Assembly (NCBI RefSeq): GCF_000701465.1
Contig: NZ_JNIY01000004.1
Coordinates: 310,001-374,000 of the forward strand
DNA length: 64,000 nucleotides
Direction of reading: 5' to 3'
Source of the DNA: Paraoerskovia marina DSM 21750
GTDB lineage: Bacteria > Actinomycetota > Actinomycetes > Actinomycetales > Cellulomonadaceae
In this document: positions 10,701 to 18,856 of the stretch, in pieces
How positions within the stretch are numbered: the stretch's first letter is position 1
Layout: each line of letters starts with the position of its first letter
The notes under the pieces: generated by a model
The model's database searches: none
Seen by the model: the letters and a program-made list of their open reading frames with translations, nothing else
Told to the model about the DNA's origin: nothing
Position numbers and translations under genes: made by a program

Positions 10701-11341
10701 GTGACATCTGGGACTGGGACCGCGCCTGGGAGGTGCTGCCGGACCTGCTCGAGGGGCTCAAGATCACGGTCTTCGCCACCGTCGTCGGCATGGTGATCGC
10801 CTCGATCCTCGGGCTGGTCTTCGCGCTCGTCCTGCGCAAGCACGTGCCGGTGCTCACGAAGCTCCTGAAGTTTGTCGTGGACTTCGTGCGGATGACGCCG
10901 CTGCTCGTCCAGCTCGTGTTCGTCTACCTGCTCTCGCCGCCGGAGATCCCCGCACTGGCGATCGGCTGCGTCGTGCTCGGGATCCACTACGCCACCTACA
11001 TGTCCGAGGTCTACCGCGCCGGCATCGACGCGGTGCCGCCGGGCCAGTGGGAGGCGGCGACCGCGCTGAACCTCCCGAAGTCACGGACCTGGCGTGCCGT
11101 GATCCTGCCGCAGGCGATCCGCAACACGCTGCCCGGCCTCGGCAACTACGCGATCTCGATGTTCAAGGAGACGCCGTTCCTGTTCGCCATCTCCGTGGTG
11201 GAGATGTTCTCCGCCGCGCAACGGTTCGGCGCCAACACCTTCTCCTACATCGAGCCGATCACGATGGTGGGTGTGCTCTTCCTCCTGGTGAGCTACCCGA
11301 CGTCGCTGCTCGTCCGACGGATGGAGATCCGCCTTGCCTGA
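10697..11341 (+). CDS. ehuD: ABC transporter permease, EhuD-like
   Basis: A 214-residue second permease with the motifs FVRMTPLLVQLVFVYLL and EAA loop GQWEAATALNLPKSRTWRAV, ending LLVRRMEIRLA as EhuD proteins do. Its ATG overlaps the ehuC stop (ATGA) and has a strong AAGGAGG at 10683-10689. It makes up the membrane channel with EhuC. Confidence 0.8.
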   Translation: MSDIWDWDRAWEVLPDLLEGLKITVFATVVGMVIASILGLVFALVLRKHVPVLTKLLKFVVDFVRMTPLLVQLVFVYLLSPPEIPALAIGCVVLGIHYATYMSEVYRAGIDAVPPGQWEAATALNLPKSRTWRAVILPQAIRNTLPGLGNYAISMFKETPFLFAISVVEMFSAAQRFGANTFSYIEPITMVGVLFLLVSYPTSLLVRRMEIRLA

Positions 11342-11369
11342 CACCAACACCTCTGCAGGGAGCCACACC

Positions 11370-12158
11370 ATGACCAGCGCCCCGGGTGACGTGCCCGCCA
11401 TCGAGTTCCGCGACGTCGTCAAGCGGTTCGGCGACAACGTGGTGCTCGACGGCCTGAACTTCTCGGTCGCCCAGGGCGACCGCGTGACACTCATCGGGCC
11501 GTCCGGATCGGGCAAGACGACGATCCTGCGCCTGCTGATGACGCTCGAGGAGTCGAACGGCGGCCTCATCCTCATCGACGGCGACCCCTACACCCACGAG
11601 TACAAGGGAAAGAAGTGGGTCGAGATCCCGGAGAAGCGTCGCCGGCAGGTGCGCCGGCGCGTGGGGATGGTGTTCCAGCAGTTCAACCTCTTCCCCAACA
11701 TGACGGTGCTCGAGAACATCATCGAGGCGCCGATGCACGTGCTCGGCAGGTCCAGGAAGGACGCGATCGCCCGGGCCGAGGAGCTGCTCGAGCAGGTCGG
11801 GATGACGGAGAAGCGTGACTTCCGGACCACCGAGCTCTCCGGCGGGCAGCAGCAGCGCGTCGCGATCGCGCGGGCGCTCGCGATGGACCCCGAGATCCTG
11901 CTGCTCGACGAGGTGACCTCCGCGCTCGACCCCGAGATCGTCGCGGACGTGCTCGAGGTGCTGCGCGACATCGCGAAGAACACCGACATCACGATGCTGC
12001 TGGTCACCCACGAGATGCAGTTCGCCCGTGAGGTCTCCAACCGGGTCCTGATGTTCGACCACGGTCGGATCATCGAGGAGGCGCCACCCGAGGAGATCTT
12101 CACCGACCCGCGCGAGGAGCGGACGCGGGAGTTCCTCTCCGCCGTCGTCAGCAACTAG
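11370..12158 (+). CDS. ehuA: ABC transporter ATP-binding protein, EhuA-like
   Basis: A 262-residue ATPase with Walker A GPSGSGKTT, Q-loop VFQQFNLFPNMTV, signature LSGGQQQR and Walker B ILLLDEVTSALDPE. The segment ILRLLMTLEESNGG and the insertion with EIPEKRRRQVRRR resemble EhuA. I prefer ATG 11370 (AGGGAG seven bases upstream) over an in-frame TTG at 11334 inside ehuD. It energises uptake and is the last gene of the operon. Confidence 0.82.
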   Translation: MTSAPGDVPAIEFRDVVKRFGDNVVLDGLNFSVAQGDRVTLIGPSGSGKTTILRLLMTLEESNGGLILIDGDPYTHEYKGKKWVEIPEKRRRQVRRRVGMVFQQFNLFPNMTVLENIIEAPMHVLGRSRKDAIARAEELLEQVGMTEKRDFRTTELSGGQQQRVAIARALAMDPEILLLDEVTSALDPEIVADVLEVLRDIAKNTDITMLLVTHEMQFAREVSNRVLMFDHGRIIEEAPPEEIFTDPREERTREFLSAVVSN

Positions 12159-12176
12159 AACCCTCGACGGACGGAA

Positions 12177-12223
12177 GAACGGGTGGTCGTGCGGCGTCGG
12201 TGACGTCGAACGACCACCCGTTC
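12177..12223 (+). terminator. Hairpin terminator after the ehu-like operon
   Basis: gaacgggtggtcgt (12177-12190) pairs perfectly with acgaccacccgttc (12210-12223) across a 19-base loop. It lies between convergent genes, so it may serve both strands. There is no long T run, as is usual in actinobacteria. Confidence 0.75.
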
Positions 12224-12249
12224 CTGTGTCCGGGGGCGAGCGGTCGGGG

Positions 12250-14229
12250 CTAGTCGGTGACGTCCGCGCCGTCGGCCACCCGAAGGTTCTCGCCGTTGCG
12301 GACCACGACGTTCTTGGTGAGGCGGACGTCCTCACCGGCGTCCACCCGGATACCGCCGTCGTTCTTGACGACGACGTTCTTCGAGACCGTCACGTCCGTC
12401 GGGATCCCGGCCGCGTGGCCGTCGTCGCCCGGGTCGTCCGTCAGGTGGATGCCCCAGAAGCCGTCCGCGCCGTTGCCGACGATCGAGTTCTTCCGCACCA
12501 CGGTGCCCGGGGCGTTCCGCACCTCGATGCCCGACCGGACGTGGTCGCCGGAACCGCTCGAGATCACGTTGCTCTCGACGACGGTGTCCGGGGTGCCGAG
12601 GATGAGCAGGATCCCCTCGCGGTTGTTGCGCAGGATGTTCTGGTGGATCCAGTTGCCGTGACCCGCGGCGTCGTGCTGGGTCGAGGTGCCCCCGGTGTTC
12701 CCGAGGGCGATGCCCGCCGCGCCGACGTTCTTGACGCTGTTGCGGCGGATCTCGTTGAGGTACTCGTCCTCGCCGTGCAGGTCGATGGCGTCGAGCACGC
12801 CCCCGTCGATCACGTTGCCGCTGACGAGGTTGTTGTGCGTCCAGTACTGCAGCAGGATCGCGTGCCGCAGGTGGGTGCCGTCGAACCGGTTGCGCTCGAC
12901 GACGTTGTGCCGCGAGTCGTCCTCGTACGCGTACCTGTCCTCGCCGGGGATGCCCTGGATCGAGATCGCGTACCCGTTGCCGCCCCCGCCGACGCTCGTC
13001 GCGTCGCGGAACGTGCTGTCGCGCACGGTGACCTCCCGGCTCTTCTCGATCCGCACGCCCATCTTCTGAAAGAGCTCGACCGTGACGTCGTCGACGAGCA
13101 CCTTCTGGCTCGGGCGCGAGCCGAGGTTTGCGACGACGATCCCGTACGCGGGCCCGCCGGCGGACGTCGTGTCCTGGTGGTCCGTCGAGAGGGGGCCGTC
13201 GTAGGTGGAGGAGACCGTCAGGTCGCTGATGCGGACGTCCTGCACCCCGTACCCGCGCAGCACCTTGCCGGACTGCGTCTCGGGTGTCAGCGACGACAGC
13301 AGCACCGTCGAGTCGCCGTCGCCCCGCAGGTCGACACCGCTGCGGAGGGCGACGTTCGTCGTCGGGTCGACGGGCTCCGTCGTCTCCAGGTCGTACGTCC
13401 CGGCGGGCAGGTAGACCTCGTCGCCGGCCTCGGCCGTGTCGAGGGCGGCGCGGATGGCGGCGGCGTCGTCGCCGGTCTGCGGGGCGGGGTCCGCGCCGAA
13501 GTCGCGGACGTCGATGGTGCGGCCGGTGACCTTGCCCGGTTCGGCGGGGTCAAACGCCGCGCCCGTCGCGGTGACGAGGCCCGGCGCGGTCCACGGCCGA
13601 GCCTCGGGGTCGGGCTCGGGCAGGAGGTCGGAGAGGTCGTCGACGAGGGCGCCGTCCGGGTTCGGCGGGTACGCCCGGACCTCGGTGACGCTGTTCCAGC
13701 CGGACACGCTGTTGCCCCGGCCGAGGTAGCGGACGTACCGGGCATCGGTGCCCGTGCTCGCGTCGCCGTCGAGGATCACGGGTTCGAGGTTCGACGACGT
13801 CCCGCTGCCGGCCTGGTCCGTGGCTGCCGGGTGCCAGGTCTGGCCGTCGGTGGAGACCTCGACGTCGAAGAGCGACTGCCGCTCGTCGCCCTTGTGCCAC
13901 GCGATGCCGAGGTAGCCGACCGACCGGACCTCGCCGAGGTCGAAGAGGAGCCACTGCGGCTCGTCCGGGCTGCTGGTGAGCGCGGACCAGCGGGTGGTGG
14001 GGTCGTCGTCCGCCGCGTACTCGGGCAGGTTGCCGTCGCTGCTCAGGGCGCGGACGGAGTCGATCGGCCAGTGCTCGAGGTCTGCGGCACCGACAGCGGC
14101 GACGGTGCCGGTGAGCGAGCTCTCGAGGGATGCCGGCTCGGCGGCGGCTGTGCCGCCTGCCATCCCGAGGAGGAGGGCGGTGAGCGCGGAGATGGACCCG
14201 GGTGGTGCAACGATTCGCCATTGGATCAT
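12250..14229 (-). CDS. Secreted discoidin-domain and right-handed beta-helix protein (putative polysaccharide lyase or epimerase)
   Basis: A 659-residue exported protein. A signal peptide (hydrophobic ISALTALLLGMAGGTAAAEP) is followed by an F5/8-type C (CBM32-like) domain at about 40-175 (DDDPTTRWSALTSSPDEPQW, VRYLGRGN). A pectate-lyase-3/NosD-like beta helix starts at RTIDVRDFGADPAPQTGDD and runs to the end with repeated NxI/NxV turns (RNRFDG, GNVIDGG, KNSIVGNG). The start at ATG 14229 is supported by a promoter directly upstream. It probably acts on extracellular glycans. Substrate and reaction cannot be read from the sequence, and it may be a binding protein only. Confidence 0.75.
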   Translation of the reverse strand: MIQWRIVAPPGSISALTALLLGMAGGTAAAEPASLESSLTGTVAAVGAADLEHWPIDSVRALSSDGNLPEYAADDDPTTRWSALTSSPDEPQWLLFDLGEVRSVGYLGIAWHKGDERQSLFDVEVSTDGQTWHPAATDQAGSGTSSNLEPVILDGDASTGTDARYVRYLGRGNSVSGWNSVTEVRAYPPNPDGALVDDLSDLLPEPDPEARPWTAPGLVTATGAAFDPAEPGKVTGRTIDVRDFGADPAPQTGDDAAAIRAALDTAEAGDEVYLPAGTYDLETTEPVDPTTNVALRSGVDLRGDGDSTVLLSSLTPETQSGKVLRGYGVQDVRISDLTVSSTYDGPLSTDHQDTTSAGGPAYGIVVANLGSRPSQKVLVDDVTVELFQKMGVRIEKSREVTVRDSTFRDATSVGGGGNGYAISIQGIPGEDRYAYEDDSRHNVVERNRFDGTHLRHAILLQYWTHNNLVSGNVIDGGVLDAIDLHGEDEYLNEIRRNSVKNVGAAGIALGNTGGTSTQHDAAGHGNWIHQNILRNNREGILLILGTPDTVVESNVISSGSGDHVRSGIEVRNAPGTVVRKNSIVGNGADGFWGIHLTDDPGDDGHAAGIPTDVTVSKNVVVKNDGGIRVDAGEDVRLTKNVVVRNGENLRVADGADVTD

Positions 14230-14235
14230 GGCAAG

Positions 14236-14264
14236 ACGATGGCACCAGATCGTGGGCCCGTCAA
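14236..14264 (-). promoter_or_regulatory. Promoter of the beta-helix gene
   Basis: On the minus strand TTGACG (14264-14259), a 17-base spacer and CATCGT (14241-14236) stand 6 bases before the ATG at 14229. The spacing implies transcription starts at or very near the start codon. Confidence 0.55.
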
Positions 14265-14454
14265 CGGATTCGGACGAAGTTTCTGGGCATGCGAGTCGAG
14301 CGCGATCATGCATTCGCTGCAACGATGCACCACGATGAAGGGCCGAACTGCGTTCCGGGGGAACGCGGGCTGGGGAATCCGAGCCGACACCCGATAGGCT
14401 GTCCGCGGCCCGACCCTGCGGGCCTCACGAGGGCGACACCACGGTGTCACTCCC

Positions 14455-14530
14455 GCGCCTGTAGCTCAGGGGATAGAGCACCGCTCTCCTAAAGCGGGTG
14501 TCGGCAGTTCGAATCTGCCCAGGCGCACCA
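14455..14530 (+). tRNA. tRNA-Arg (anticodon CCT)
   Basis: A complete cloverleaf can be drawn. Acceptor GCGCCTG pairs with CAGGCGC, the anticodon stem CCGCT/AGCGG encloses loop CTCCTAA, and the T arm is GGCAG-TTCGAAT-CTGCC. The 3' ACCA is encoded. The anticodon reads the rare AGG codon. Confidence 0.95.
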
Positions 14531-14615
14531 TCAAGTCCGGCCCGCGTGACGCGGTCGGATGCCCAGCCACTGGGATACGTACAACCGCTCGCCCGCGGGT
14601 CCCTATCCTTTCGGT

Positions 14616-14792
14616 ATGTCAAACAATCTCCCGAAAAGTGGCGGATCGACCGAGACTCTCGTCGACGACGAGGTGGTGTACGACGTCGAGACCGTCCGTG
14701 CGATCCGCGGCCGGGAGGCGTCCACGATCAAGAAGTGGCTCGACGAGGGTTGGGAACTCGAGTCGGAGTCCAAGGGGAAACTGCGGACGTAG
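14616..14792 (+). CDS. N-terminal fragment of a DUF4839-type protein, ended by an in-frame TAG
   Basis: A 58-residue frame: MSNNLPKSGGSTETL, then VVYDVETVRAIRGREASTIKKW, LDEGWELESESKGKLRT and TAG. As I recall, actinobacterial DUF4839 proteins carry this GRE..I.KW...GWEL....G.LRT block at their N terminus, followed directly by a TFRR motif and a TM segment. The codons after the TAG here read LTFRRVKKR in the same frame and stay open to 15548. It is either the first half of a gene broken by a nonsense mutation or a free-standing small protein. Confidence 0.6.
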   Translation: MSNNLPKSGGSTETLVDDEVVYDVETVRAIRGREASTIKKWLDEGWELESESKGKLRT

Positions 14793-14882
14793 CTCACCTT
14801 TCGACGTGTCAAGAAGCGTACGTTTGGTTCCGTCGTCGCAGGTCTTGCGGCCGACCGGTGGGCATCCTTCCGCCGGCTCGAG

Positions 14883-15548
14883 ATGAAGAAGCAGATTCTG
14901 GGATGGGCGATCCTCTGTGCGACTGTCGTTCTGCTCATTGTGATTCTCGCTGTTGCGGCAGGACGATCCGATTCGGGTGATTCCGTCCAGGCGGAGCAGG
15001 AATCGTCGGCGCTCGTGGACGAGGAGGGTTCGGTCGTGGATGGCTCGGGTGCTGAGCCGACGGCGACCGAGGATTCGGGCGACGCCGTCGACGGTGGAGA
15101 TGCTAGCGCTGCGGTCGTCGATGATGCGGAGGTGGAGCCAGAGCCAGAGCCAGAGTCCGAGCAGGTGTTGACCGCGGAGAACAACGAGGATCTAGCGGCG
15201 CTGCTCGTGCTGCGAGACCCGGGCGACCCGAGCGTCGCAGTATTCGCGAGTGAGTACGCCGGGCGAAACATTATGTTTGAAGCAAGCATCGATTCGATGG
15301 ATTATCACGGGGGCTATACATCGCGATACGACATGCTGATCACCGCGGGGCAGTTTAGTGAAGATTCGGCAGCCGGCCCGTCGTTCCAGTTTGAAGACGT
15401 CGGTATCGCGGACCTGCACTTGGTTGATTCCGAAGATGTTGAATACATTGGTGTTCGGGACAACGTGCGTGTCGTTGCGAGAGTCGAGTCGTTCGATGAC
15501 TCGGCTGACCTGCTCTTGCTTGAGCCCGTCTCCGTCGAGGTGCTCTAA
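14883..15548 (+). CDS. DUF4839-domain membrane-anchored protein
   Basis: A 221-residue protein. TM segment ILGWAILCATVVLLIVILAV (about 5-24) precedes an acidic Ser/Glu/Asp-rich linker (about 30-95, with EPEPEPESE), then a C-terminal globular DUF4839 domain (about 110-221). The domain has FASEYAGRNIMFEASIDSMD, GYTSRYDMLITAGQF, GPSFQFEDVGIADLHL and NVRVVARVESFD. The function of the domain is unknown. The frame is continuous with 14616-14792 apart from one TAG at 14790, so ATG 14883 may be an internal Met of a longer original gene. GC is lower than in the neighbours (cattatgtttgaagc region). Confidence 0.75.
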   Translation: MKKQILGWAILCATVVLLIVILAVAAGRSDSGDSVQAEQESSALVDEEGSVVDGSGAEPTATEDSGDAVDGGDASAAVVDDAEVEPEPEPESEQVLTAENNEDLAALLVLRDPGDPSVAVFASEYAGRNIMFEASIDSMDYHGGYTSRYDMLITAGQFSEDSAAGPSFQFEDVGIADLHLVDSEDVEYIGVRDNVRVVARVESFDDSADLLLLEPVSVEVL

Positions 15549-15634
15549 GCACTCCGTACACACCGCGTGTGCAGAGTTGACCCGGTAGATCCGTACCCGG
15601 AACGGCCGGACGAGTTCGCCCGATCCGTCGGCTC

Positions 15635-16270
15635 TCAGGATCCGCCCGGCGCTCCGCGGTCGAGACCGAACGCCTCGGTCAGCATGCCCCGCAGCAGCCC
15701 CGGGACGTCGAGCACGCCGGGGTGCAGGCCGTCGTAGAGGTGCAGGCCGTCCCAGGTCGCGACGATGAACGCGGCGCGCTCTTCGGGTGTCATCAGGTCG
15801 TCGGTGATGTCGAGCGCCGTGCGCTGGCGGCCGATAGTCCAGGCGATGAGCACGGTCAGCAGCTCGTGGCGGTGCTGGAGCGGCTCGCGCGCGGGGTGCT
15901 CGGGTGACGCGGCCTCGGCCGTGAGGATCGAGAGCAGCTGGGTCAGCCCCGGGACGCTGCGGTTGCGCTCGGCGGTGCTGACGATCGCGTCCGTGATGAA
16001 CTCCGGCGTGATGTCCGCTGTGTCGAAGGCCGGCAGGCTGCGCGTGTCGTGCCACTCGATGACGGCGAGCAGCAGGGCCGTCTTGTTCCCGAAGTGATGG
16101 AGCAGCGTCGAGTGGTCGACGCCGGCCTCGCGCGCGATGCTGCGCAGCGACGTGCCGTAGAAGCCGCGTTCCCCGAACGCCTCCGCGGCGCGCTCGACGA
16201 TCGACTGCTTGGTCGCGCGACCGGTGGCGTAGCCCTCGGTGCGTGCGTCGGTTCCCTCGTTGTCCCCCAC
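15635..16270 (-). CDS. TetR-family transcriptional repressor
   Basis: A 211-residue regulator with an N-terminal HTH (RATKQSIVERAAEAFGERGF, then LRSIAREAGVDHSTLLHHFG) and a TetR_C-type ligand domain ending in GLHLYDGLHPGVLDVP. I chose GTG 16270 because GAGAGGGG lies 7 bases upstream; an upstream TTG at 16276 is too close to it. It is divergent from the GH3 operon and shares a gap full of GGTGGAA/TTCCACC half-sites, which suggests autoregulation and control of glycosidase expression by a sugar or aglycone. Confidence 0.88.
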   Translation of the reverse strand: MGDNEGTDARTEGYATGRATKQSIVERAAEAFGERGFYGTSLRSIAREAGVDHSTLLHHFGNKTALLLAVIEWHDTRSLPAFDTADITPEFITDAIVSTAERNRSVPGLTQLLSILTAEAASPEHPAREPLQHRHELLTVLIAWTIGRQRTALDITDDLMTPEERAAFIVATWDGLHLYDGLHPGVLDVPGLLRGMLTEAFGLDRGAPGGS

Positions 16271-16287
16271 GGACAATCCCCTCTCTG

Positions 16288-16365
16288 GGTGGAACCGTGC
16301 CCACCAAGTTCCACCACATGGTGGATGTTTGTTACGCTGGCATTAACTTCCACCACCCGGTGGAA
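16288..16365. promoter_or_regulatory. TetR operator cluster and GH3 operon promoter
   Basis: Two palindromes share the same arms: TCCACC-ACAT-GGTGGA (16310-16325) and TTCCACC-ACCC-GGTGGAA (16348-16365). A further GGTGGAA half-site is at 16288-16294. A plausible plus-strand promoter is TTCCAC (16309-16314) with -10 TACGCT (16333-16338), so one palindrome lies between the boxes and the other just downstream. This arrangement fits repression. Confidence 0.65.
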
Positions 16366-16386
16366 CTTGATCAAGGGTAGCGATCG

Positions 16387-18849
16387 ATGCAGACCGCAGA
16401 CAATCACGAGCGAATCGTCGCCGAGATGACGCTCGCCGAGAAGGCCTCCCTGATGTCGGGCGCGAACTTCTGGAACACGAAGTCGCTCGACCGCCTCGGG
16501 GTTCCGTCGATCATGCTCACGGACGGACCGCACGGGCTGCGCAAGCAGGGCGGAGCCGCCGACCATCTCGGCCTCAACGCCAGCATTCCGGCCACGTGCT
16601 TCCCGACGGCGGCCACGCTCGCCGGCAGCTGGGACGTCACCCTCCTCGACCGGGTCGGCCGAGCACTCGGCACCGAGGCCGCCGCGGAGCGGGTCAGCGT
16701 GCTGCTCGGGCCGGGGATGAACATCAAGCGCAACCCGCTGGGCGGCCGCAACTTCGAGTACTTCTCCGAGGACCCGCTCCTCACCGGTCGCCTCGCGGCG
16801 GCCATGGTCGCGGGGATCCAGTCGCGGGGCGTCGGCGCCAGCGTCAAGCACTTCGCGGTCAACTCCCAGGAGACCCACCGCATGAGCATCGACGAGGTGG
16901 TCGACGAGCGAGCCCTGCACGAGATCTACCTCGAGGGCTTCCGTATCGCCGTCACGGACGCCGAGCCGTGGACCGTGATGAGCTCGTACAACCGGGTCAA
17001 CGGCACGTACGCCAACGAAAACCGCGCGCTGCTGCACGACGTGCTCCGTGACCGCTGGGGCTTCGACGGGCTCGTCGTCACGGACTGGGGCGGCAACAAC
17101 GACCGCGTAGCCGGACTGGTGGCGGGCAACGCGCTCGAGATGCCGTCCACCGACGGCGTCACCGACGCCGAGATCGTCCGAGCCGTCGAGGCAGGCACCC
17201 TGGCCGAGGCCGTGCTGGACCGTCGCGTCGCCGAGGTGCTGACGCTCGTCGAGCGGACCGCGGCGGTGCGAGCGGCGCACGACGACGCAGCCGGGGGCAA
17301 CCATGAGGGTCACCACGCGCTCGCGGTCGAGGCAGCGCGGCGCTCCGCCGTCCTGCTGCGCAACGAGCGGGAGGCACTGCCCCTCGGGCAGGACGCCGGG
17401 CGGGTCGCCGTGATCGGCGAGTTCGCCGCCGTCCCGCGATATCAGGGCGCCGGCAGCTCGCTCGTCAACCCGACCCGCGTCGACACCGCGCTCGACGCGC
17501 TCCGACGCTCCGACCTTGACGTCGTCGGCTACGAGCCGGGGTTCACCCGGCGGGACGCGCCGTCGCCGGTCCGTCTGCGCCGTGCACTGCGCCTGGCCGC
17601 GGACGCCGACACCGTCGTGCTCTTCCTCGGGCTCGACGAGTCGGCCGAGGCCGAGGGCGTCGACCGCGCGCACATGCGCCTCGCGCACAACCAGATGCTG
17701 CTCGCCCGCAAGATCGTCGACCTGGGCCGGCGCGTCGTCGTCGTGCTCGCCGGGGGAGCGCCGGTCGAGATGCCGTTCGCGCCCCACGTGGACGCGATCC
17801 TGCACACCTACCTGGCGGGCCAGGGCGGTGGTCAGGCGGTCGCCGACCTGCTGACGGGCCGGGCGAACCCCGCGGGCAAGCTCGCCGAGACGTACCCGCT
17901 GACGTACACCGACGTCCCGTCGTCCGCCGACTTCGGGCAGACCGAGGCGACTGCCGAGCACCGCGAGAGCATCTACGTCGGGTACCGCTACTACGACAAG
18001 GTCGGCATGCCGGTCCGGTACCCCTTCGGGCACGGGCTGAGCTACACCTCCTTCGTCTACTCCGACCTCGAGGTCGACGCCTCGCACGCACGTCTGACGG
18101 TGACCAACGCCGGAGACGCCGCGGGCACAGAGGTCGTGCAGGTCTACGTCGAGGCGCCGGGGGCGGCGGACGGCCGGTTCCGCGCGCCGCGCGAGCTTGC
18201 GGGCTTCACGACGGCGGAGCTCGCCCCGGGCGAGAGCGTGCGCCTCGAGATCCCCTTCGCCGAGCACGCGTTCGACGTCTTCGACCCCGAGACCTCCGCG
18301 TGGCGGACGGTCGGGGGCGACTACACGGTGCTCGCGGCGTCGTCGTCGCGGGACGTGCGCGCGAGCGCGCCGCTGGTAGTCCGCGGATCCTCGCTCGACG
18401 CGCCCGAGGGCCTCGACCACTACGTCGACGGGCACGTCGAGTCCGTGGGCACCGCGGAGTTCGAGCGGCTGCTCGGACGCGCCGTCCCGTCTCCGCGCTG
18501 GCCGGCCGGACGTCCGCTGGGGCGTCAGGACATCGTCGCGCAGGCCGAGGGACGCGGCGGGTTCGCGGGTCTGCTGCACGGGACGATCGTCGTCGCGGGG
18601 AAGCTCCTCATGGCGATCGGGCGGCCCCACGCCGCCAACAACACACACTTCGCACTCGACCTGCCGTTCCGCTCCGTCTCTCGGATGAGCGCCGGAAAGG
18701 TGGACGACGCGATGCTCGACGGCCTGCTGGTCATGGTCAACGGGCGCTTCTGGCACGGGCTCCGGCTCCTTGCCACCGCATGGAGGGCCCGTCGACGGGC
18801 CGCACGTGCACGATCAACGGAGACAACGACAGCACCGCAGGAGGGCTGA
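16387..18849 (+). CDS. Glycoside hydrolase family 3 beta-glucosidase-type enzyme
   Basis: An 820-residue intracellular GH3 enzyme without a signal peptide. Order: GH3 N domain (LTDGPHGLRKQ, KHFAVNSQETHR, nucleophile Asp233 in VVTDWGG), GH3 C domain (VVLFLGLDESAEAEGVDR, VVVLAGGAPVEMPF), a FnIII-like domain (FGHGLSYTSF, then VTNAGDAAGTEVVQVY), and an extra C-terminal stretch of about 130 residues ending in basic RARRRAARARS. The extra stretch has a hydrophobic amphipathic part (LLHGTIVVAGKLLMAIG). It probably cleaves beta-glucosides or related oligosaccharides. It is the first gene of a two-GH3 operon under the TetR operator. Confidence 0.9.
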   Translation: MQTADNHERIVAEMTLAEKASLMSGANFWNTKSLDRLGVPSIMLTDGPHGLRKQGGAADHLGLNASIPATCFPTAATLAGSWDVTLLDRVGRALGTEAAAERVSVLLGPGMNIKRNPLGGRNFEYFSEDPLLTGRLAAAMVAGIQSRGVGASVKHFAVNSQETHRMSIDEVVDERALHEIYLEGFRIAVTDAEPWTVMSSYNRVNGTYANENRALLHDVLRDRWGFDGLVVTDWGGNNDRVAGLVAGNALEMPSTDGVTDAEIVRAVEAGTLAEAVLDRRVAEVLTLVERTAAVRAAHDDAAGGNHEGHHALAVEAARRSAVLLRNEREALPLGQDAGRVAVIGEFAAVPRYQGAGSSLVNPTRVDTALDALRRSDLDVVGYEPGFTRRDAPSPVRLRRALRLAADADTVVLFLGLDESAEAEGVDRAHMRLAHNQMLLARKIVDLGRRVVVVLAGGAPVEMPFAPHVDAILHTYLAGQGGGQAVADLLTGRANPAGKLAETYPLTYTDVPSSADFGQTEATAEHRESIYVGYRYYDKVGMPVRYPFGHGLSYTSFVYSDLEVDASHARLTVTNAGDAAGTEVVQVYVEAPGAADGRFRAPRELAGFTTAELAPGESVRLEIPFAEHAFDVFDPETSAWRTVGGDYTVLAASSSRDVRASAPLVVRGSSLDAPEGLDHYVDGHVESVGTAEFERLLGRAVPSPRWPAGRPLGRQDIVAQAEGRGGFAGLLHGTIVVAGKLLMAIGRPHAANNTHFALDLPFRSVSRMSAGKVDDAMLDGLLVMVNGRFWHGLRLLATAWRARRRAARARSTETTTAPQEG

Positions 18850-18856
18850 TCGCGAC

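Noticed and set aside
11334-11369. TTG 11334 as the ehuA start
   Set aside because: It lies inside ehuD without a ribosome-binding site. ATG 11370 has AGGGAG at good spacing and matches the usual EhuA N terminus.
12226-14397. Plus-strand 723-codon frame opposite the beta-helix gene
   Set aside because: Composition is Val/Ala/Arg/Asp-rich without motifs, whereas the minus strand encodes a signal peptide, discoidin and beta-helix domains and has a promoter.
14455-14530. tRNA-Arg as an integration site of a mobile island
   Set aside because: No integrase, no repeated tRNA 3' end downstream and no phage gene is visible, though the DUF4839 gene next to it has lower GC.
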